Assembly (NCBI GenBank): GCA_937925515.1
Contig: CALALP010000063.1
Location: 1-36,691, forward strand
DNA: 36,691 nt
Direction: 5' to 3'
Source of the DNA: an uncultured Lachnoanaerobaculum sp.
Lineage (GTDB): Bacteria > Bacillota > Clostridia > Lachnospirales > Lachnospiraceae
The notes beneath the pieces are model-generated. The model searched no databases. It was not told the origin of the DNA and saw only the letters and a list, made by a program, of their open reading frames with translations. Position 1 is the stretch's first letter. The number at the start of each line of letters is the position of its first letter. Made by a program: the position numbers and the translations under genes. Of the stretch, positions 32,852 through 36,691 are shown piece by piece.

Positions 32852-34039
32852 ATGAAATTAAAAAAATTGTTGGCTGTTTCTGCAGCAGCTCTTATGTTGG
32901 CTTCATCAATCTCAGCCTGTAGCGGCGGCTCCGCTTCACAAAGTGCAGGTGGAGATAAGGTGATAAAGATTGGTGTATTTGAACCCCTTACCGGTGAAAA
33001 CGGTGGTGGCGGTCTGCAAGAGGCTATGGGCATACGCTATGCCAACACAGTTTATCCTACCGTAAATATAGGTGGCGAAGAATACAAGATAGAGCTTGTA
33101 GAAGTTGATAACAAGTCTGATAAGACAGAGGCTGTATCGGCTGCACAAAAACTTGTGAGCGAAAAAGTTTCAGTAGTAATAGGAAGCTACGGTTCAGGTG
33201 TATCCATAGCGGCAGGACCTACATTTGAAAGTGCAAAGATACCTGCAATCGGCGCTACCTGTACCAATCCCCAAGTTACACTGGGCAATGAATATTACTT
33301 CAGAGTATGTTTCCTTGATCCGTTCCAAGGTACTATTATGGCAAACTATGCTACGCAAAATAATATTAAGACCGCAGCAGTGCTTACACAGCTGGGTGAT
33401 GACTATTCATCAGGACTTGGAACTTTCTTTGCGGAGTCATTTGAAAAGCTCGGCGGTACAATAGTTGACCAGCAGCAGTTCCAGACAAATCAGACGGATT
33501 TTAAGGCGGTACTTACAAATATAAAGGCTGCAAATCCTGACTTTATATATGCACCTTCATCACTTACTACAGCTCCTTTGATTATCACACAGGCAAGAGA
33601 GCTTGGTATAAATGCGGTTATCGGAGCGGGAGATACTTGGGAAAACTCAACTATTATAGAAAATGCCAAGGGTAATGCGGAAGGCATAGTATTTTCAACA
33701 TTCTTTGATGAATCTGCGCCTGCAAATGATGAGGCTAAGAAATTCATAGAAGGTTATAAGAAATATTTAGTAGAAAATAAACAACCGGATATAATCCCTA
33801 ACTTCTCAGCTTTAAGTTATGATGCTTATGTATGTGCTATAAAGGCGATAGAAGCAGCTCAAAGTACTGATGGAGAAAAGATCAAAGAGGCTCTTAAGGG
33901 AGTTACCTTTGACGGCATTACAGGACATATCTCATTTGATGAAAACGGTGATGCCAACAAGACATTAGCTTTTATAAAGACAGTAAAGGACGGTAAGTTT
34001 GAACTGCTTACAACAACTACTGTAGATACAGGTAAGTAA
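32852..34039 (+). CDS. livJ: Branched-chain amino-acid-type ABC transporter binding lipoprotein
   Basis: This 395-residue lipoprotein captures substrate for the LivHMGF importer. It has signal MKLKKLLAVSAAALMLASS with lipobox ISAC, then a Peripla_BP_6 domain opening VIKIGVFEPLTGENGGGG. AAQKLVSEKVSVVIGSYGSGV and the later AVLTQLGDDYSSGLGTFF are LivJ-like. Start ATG 32852 places MKLKK at the signal and has AGAGGT upstream; an ATG 24 nt earlier would spoil the signal peptide. Leu/Ile/Val is the family default, but related proteins bind urea, short amides or other amino acids, so the ligand is not certain. Confidence 0.88.
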   Translation: MKLKKLLAVSAAALMLASSISACSGGSASQSAGGDKVIKIGVFEPLTGENGGGGLQEAMGIRYANTVYPTVNIGGEEYKIELVEVDNKSDKTEAVSAAQKLVSEKVSVVIGSYGSGVSIAAGPTFESAKIPAIGATCTNPQVTLGNEYYFRVCFLDPFQGTIMANYATQNNIKTAAVLTQLGDDYSSGLGTFFAESFEKLGGTIVDQQQFQTNQTDFKAVLTNIKAANPDFIYAPSSLTTAPLIITQARELGINAVIGAGDTWENSTIIENAKGNAEGIVFSTFFDESAPANDEAKKFIEGYKKYLVENKQPDIIPNFSALSYDAYVCAIKAIEAAQSTDGEKIKEALKGVTFDGITGHISFDENGDANKTLAFIKTVKDGKFELLTTTTVDTGK

Positions 34040-34064
34040 TAAGTTTTATATAATAAATAAGTAT

Positions 34065-34108
34065 AAGCCAAATGCCTGAAAATTGCCTTTTCAAAAAGCA
34101 TTTGGCTT
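34065..34108 (+). terminator. Hairpin between livJ and livH, likely attenuator
   Basis: Arms AAGCCAAATGC (34065-34075) and GCATTTGGCTT (34098-34108) pair over 11 bp. The T-rich tail is short (TATGTATT). Placed after the binding-protein gene, it could end most transcripts there, or shield the 3' end, giving more binding protein than permease. Confidence 0.6.
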
Positions 34109-34174
34109 TATGTATTGTGTTAGGGTAATATAAAACCCTATGAAATTTAATTAAGGTTAGGAGGCATAAGCCTA

Positions 34175-35056
34175 ATGGATGCAACAACATTTTTACAACA
34201 ATGTCTTACCGCTATATCACTTGGCGGTGCTTACGCACTTATAGCCATAGGTTATACTCTGGTATACGGAATACTTAGGTTAATAAATTTTGCTCATGGA
34301 GATATCTTCATGATGGCAGGTTACTTCATGATATTTGCAATGGCAAGTATGCCATGGTATATTGCAATACCGGTGGTTTTAGCGGCTACGGTCTTACTCG
34401 GTGTGTTAATAGAAAAGGCTGCATACAAGCCTTTAAGAAACGCTCCCCGTATGAGTGTTATGATATCGGCAATAGGTGTTTCCTATCTTTTGCAAAACCT
34501 TGCCACCTATCTTTTTACGGCACTGCCAAAGGGCTATCCCGAAATACCTGTACTTAAAAAGATAATTAAGTTTGGTGATTTGAGTTTTTCACTTGTAACA
34601 ATTTTAACACCGATACTGACACTTATAATAGTTTATATACTTATGATGCTCATCAAGCATACAAAGATGGGTATGGCTATGCGCGCGGTATCAAAAGACT
34701 ACGAAACAGCTCAGCTTATGGGTATTAAAATCAATAAAACGGTATCATTTACCTTCGCTATAGGCTCTTTACTTGCAGGTATAGGCTCAATACTGTACTT
34801 TACTGACCGTATGACGGTATTTCCTTACTCAGGATCGTTACCCGGATTAAAATGCTTCGTGGCAGCGGTTATAGGCGGTATAGGCTCAATACCGGGTGCG
34901 GTTATAGGCGGATTTATACTCGGCTTTGGTGAAACAGCTCTCGTCGCCGGCGGTTATTCAACCTTTTCGGATGCATTTACATTTGTACTGCTTATAATAA
35001 TGCTTTTGGTTCGTCCTACCGGTATATTCGGTGAAAAGGTTACAGATAAGGTATAG
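34175..35056 (+). CDS. livH: Branched-chain amino-acid-type ABC permease LivH
   Basis: This 293-residue inner-membrane permease is typical of LivH. GGAYALIAIGYTLVYGILRLINFAHGD lies near residues 17-43. The contact loop AVSKDYETAQLMGIKINKTVSFTFAIG lies near 169-195, and LKCFVAAVIGGIGSIPGAVIGGFILG near 225-250. TTAGGAGG precedes ATG 34175. It is separated from livJ by the attenuator-like hairpin and followed closely by livM. Confidence 0.94.
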   Translation: MDATTFLQQCLTAISLGGAYALIAIGYTLVYGILRLINFAHGDIFMMAGYFMIFAMASMPWYIAIPVVLAATVLLGVLIEKAAYKPLRNAPRMSVMISAIGVSYLLQNLATYLFTALPKGYPEIPVLKKIIKFGDLSFSLVTILTPILTLIIVYILMMLIKHTKMGMAMRAVSKDYETAQLMGIKINKTVSFTFAIGSLLAGIGSILYFTDRMTVFPYSGSLPGLKCFVAAVIGGIGSIPGAVIGGFILGFGETALVAGGYSTFSDAFTFVLLIIMLLVRPTGIFGEKVTDKV

Positions 35057-35066
35057 GGGGATAGAA

Positions 35067-36164
35067 ATGAAATTTAACTTAAAGAATAAGAAAACATTGT
35101 ATAATATAGCCGCATTGGCTGTAGCTATACTTATAATAGCATTTTTACAAATCAACAGTTACGAATATAATTACCAGATAGGCATACTTGAAAGAACTGC
35201 AATATATGCGGTAGTTGCCATCTCCATGAATTTATTAAACGGATTTACCGGACTTTTTTCATTAGGGCAGGCAGGCTTTATGGCTATAGGCGCCTACACT
35301 GTGGGAATTCTTACCATACCTGTAGCACAAAGAGCAAGCATTTACTATATATCCGGTATATCTCCGCTTATTGCCAACCTTTATATGCCTTTTTTTCCGG
35401 CACTTATCATAGGCGGACTTTTATCAGCCTTTGTTGCCGCACTTATAGGAATACCGGTGCTTAGGTTAAAGAGCGATTATCTTGCCATAGCTACACTTGG
35501 ATTTTCAGAAATTATAAGAGCGCTAATATCCGCTCCTCAATTGGATACCATAACCAACGGTTCTTACGGGCTTAAGAATATACCGAGTTTCCCAAACCTT
35601 TTTGTGCTTTTTGCAATAGTAGCCGTTTGTATCATTCTTATGGTAATGCTTATAAACTCTTCCTACGGTAGAGTATTTAAGGCTATCAGGGAAGATGAAA
35701 TAGCTGCACAGTCTATGGGAATAAATCTTTTTAAGTATAAGTCATTAGCCTTTATCATATCTTCATTTTTTACAGGTATAGGAGGCGGACTTTTGGCAAT
35801 GTTTATGAAATCCATAGATTCCAAGACATTTCAGATATCACTTACCTACGACATCCTTCTTATAGTGGTTCTTGGAGGTATCGGAAGTGTAACAGGAAGT
35901 ATACTCGGTTCTTTCCTAATCAATGCAGGTAAAGAGTGGCTTAGATTCTTTGACGAACCTCTTATAATTGCAGGTATGAGTGTTCCTCTTTTTAGAGTGG
36001 GCTTTCGTATGGTCATTTTCTCCATACTTCTTATGCTTGTAGTTTTATTCTACAGACAGGGAATTATGGGTACCAATGAATTCTCATGGGACGGCATGGC
36101 TAGACTGCTAAAAGGGCTTCCTTCTCTTTTCAAAGGTAAAAAAGCAAAGAAAGGGGAGGCATAA
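35067..36164 (+). CDS. livM: Branched-chain amino-acid-type ABC permease LivM
   Basis: This 365-residue permease partners LivH. AIYAVVAISMNLLNGFTGLFSLGQAGFMAIGAYTVGIL near the N-terminus is the LivM hallmark. LRLKSDYLAIATLGFSEIIRALI and FKAIREDEIAAQSMGINLFKYK (ATPase-contact loop) follow. ATG 35067 has AGGGGG upstream and gives MKFNLKNKKTLYN; the frame extends 12 codons into livH without support. The stop TAA shares a base with the livG ATG. Confidence 0.94.
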   Translation: MKFNLKNKKTLYNIAALAVAILIIAFLQINSYEYNYQIGILERTAIYAVVAISMNLLNGFTGLFSLGQAGFMAIGAYTVGILTIPVAQRASIYYISGISPLIANLYMPFFPALIIGGLLSAFVAALIGIPVLRLKSDYLAIATLGFSEIIRALISAPQLDTITNGSYGLKNIPSFPNLFVLFAIVAVCIILMVMLINSSYGRVFKAIREDEIAAQSMGINLFKYKSLAFIISSFFTGIGGGLLAMFMKSIDSKTFQISLTYDILLIVVLGGIGSVTGSILGSFLINAGKEWLRFFDEPLIIAGMSVPLFRVGFRMVIFSILLMLVVLFYRQGIMGTNEFSWDGMARLLKGLPSLFKGKKAKKGEA

Positions 36165-36691
36165 TGAGCAAAAAGAATATACTTAGTATGCACCACATTA
36201 CTATGCAATTTGGAGGTGTGGTGGCTGTCAATGACTTATCTCTTAAAGTAGATGAGGGAGAAATAGTTGCTTTAATAGGTCCTAACGGTGCAGGTAAGAC
36301 AACTGCGTTTAACTGTGTTACAGGTATATATGAGCCTACCAACGGTAAAATCGTATTTAACGGCGAGACTATACTGGCATCTTCTCCTAAGGGCAGAATG
36401 AAAAAGCTTTATCTTGGTGAGTATGCGCCTTTTAATATAAAGCCGGTAGTCAATACACCTGATATGATCACTGCCAAGGGGATTGCAAGAACCTTCCAAA
36501 ATATCAGGCTCTTTCATAATCTTACGGTATTTGATAATGTACTTATAGCCAAGCATATGCGTGCAAAGCAAAATGTATTCTCTGCCACTCTAAGACTTAA
36601 CTATAAAGAAGAGGAAAGGATGAGAAAGGAAGCTTTGGAGCTTCTTGATATGCAGGGACTTTTACAATACAAAGATGATATTGCCAAAAGT
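36164..36691 (+). CDS. livG: Branched-chain amino-acid-type ABC ATPase LivG (cut by window end)
   Basis: The first 176 residues are visible. FGGVVAVNDLSLKVDEGEIVALI precedes Walker A GPNGAGKTT at 39-47. The Q-loop segment GIARTFQNIRLFHNLTVFDNVLIA is LivG-specific. The stretch between Walker A and the Q-loop (NGETILASSPKGRMKKLYLG then EYAPFNIKPVVNTPDMITAK) looks longer than in the LivG proteins I know, by perhaps 25 residues. The signature and Walker B lie beyond the window. AAGGGGAGG precedes the ATG. Confidence 0.93.
   Translation, partial: MSKKNILSMHHITMQFGGVVAVNDLSLKVDEGEIVALIGPNGAGKTTAFNCVTGIYEPTNGKIVFNGETILASSPKGRMKKLYLGEYAPFNIKPVVNTPDMITAKGIARTFQNIRLFHNLTVFDNVLIAKHMRAKQNVFSATLRLNYKEEERMRKEALELLDMQGLLQYKDDIAKS

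Noticed and set aside
1..36691. CRISPR arrays, tRNA or rRNA genes, insertion sequences
   Set aside because: No regularly spaced repeats, cloverleaf-like sequences, rRNA motifs or transposase frames were seen in reading both strands by eye.

Overview
The window comes from a low-GC Gram-positive anaerobe, most likely a Clostridia/Lachnospiraceae-type Firmicute. This is inferred from strong AGGAGG-type ribosome sites, AT-rich codon use, lipoprotein-type ABC binding proteins, a PfoR-like PTS IIC protein and the tsaE-tsaB-rimI-tsaD cluster. No rRNA, tRNA or CRISPR array is visible.

Layout. (1) 1-149 is the tail of a class-III aminotransferase. (2) 223-5902, minus strand, is a sugar ABC-import operon (lipoprotein binding protein, permease, double ATPase, second permease) closed by a GntR/LacI-hybrid AraR-like regulator. 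A 440-nt inverted-repeat-rich control region separates it from a divergent TetR regulator at 6343. (3) 7094-14687, plus strand, is housekeeping: tex, a DinJ/YafQ toxin-antitoxin pair, a YcxB-like membrane protein, then a tightly overlapping run tsaE-tsaB-rimI-rnz-tsaD-ispD (t6A tRNA modification, tRNA 3' processing, isoprenoid synthesis). (4) 14684-15384 is a break point: a 25-codon ORF, an N-terminal scrap of a DNA methyltransferase, and 400 nt with no gene. To the right of it base and codon use are visibly richer in G+C and CpG. (5) 15385-17297 holds a PfoR-like PTS IIC protein and a YdjM-type membrane hydrolase, convergent on a shared terminator. (6) 17421-32657, all minus strand, is a defence-type island with two modules. 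One is a two-gene pair of a membrane TrkA-N/RCK-RyR protein and a TIR-TM-WD40 protein. The other is a type III Wadjet set (jetA-jetB-jetC-jetD) preceded by a WYL regulator, a HIRAN-like protein and a small Cys-rich protein. (7) 32852-36691, plus strand, is a branched-chain amino-acid-type transporter (livJ-livH-livM-livG, the last cut by the window edge).

Two results stand out. The first is the TrkA-N/RyR plus TIR/WD40 pair, translationally coupled and both membrane-anchored, which looks like a two-component sensor/effector immunity system that I cannot match to a named one. The second is that jetC carries an in-frame TAA exactly inside its Walker A loop (G-stop-NASGKS), while about 1,320 downstream codons remain open. 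The Wadjet motor is therefore either freshly inactivated, recoded, or mis-sequenced at this base.

All family assignments are by reading the translations by eye. No database search was run.
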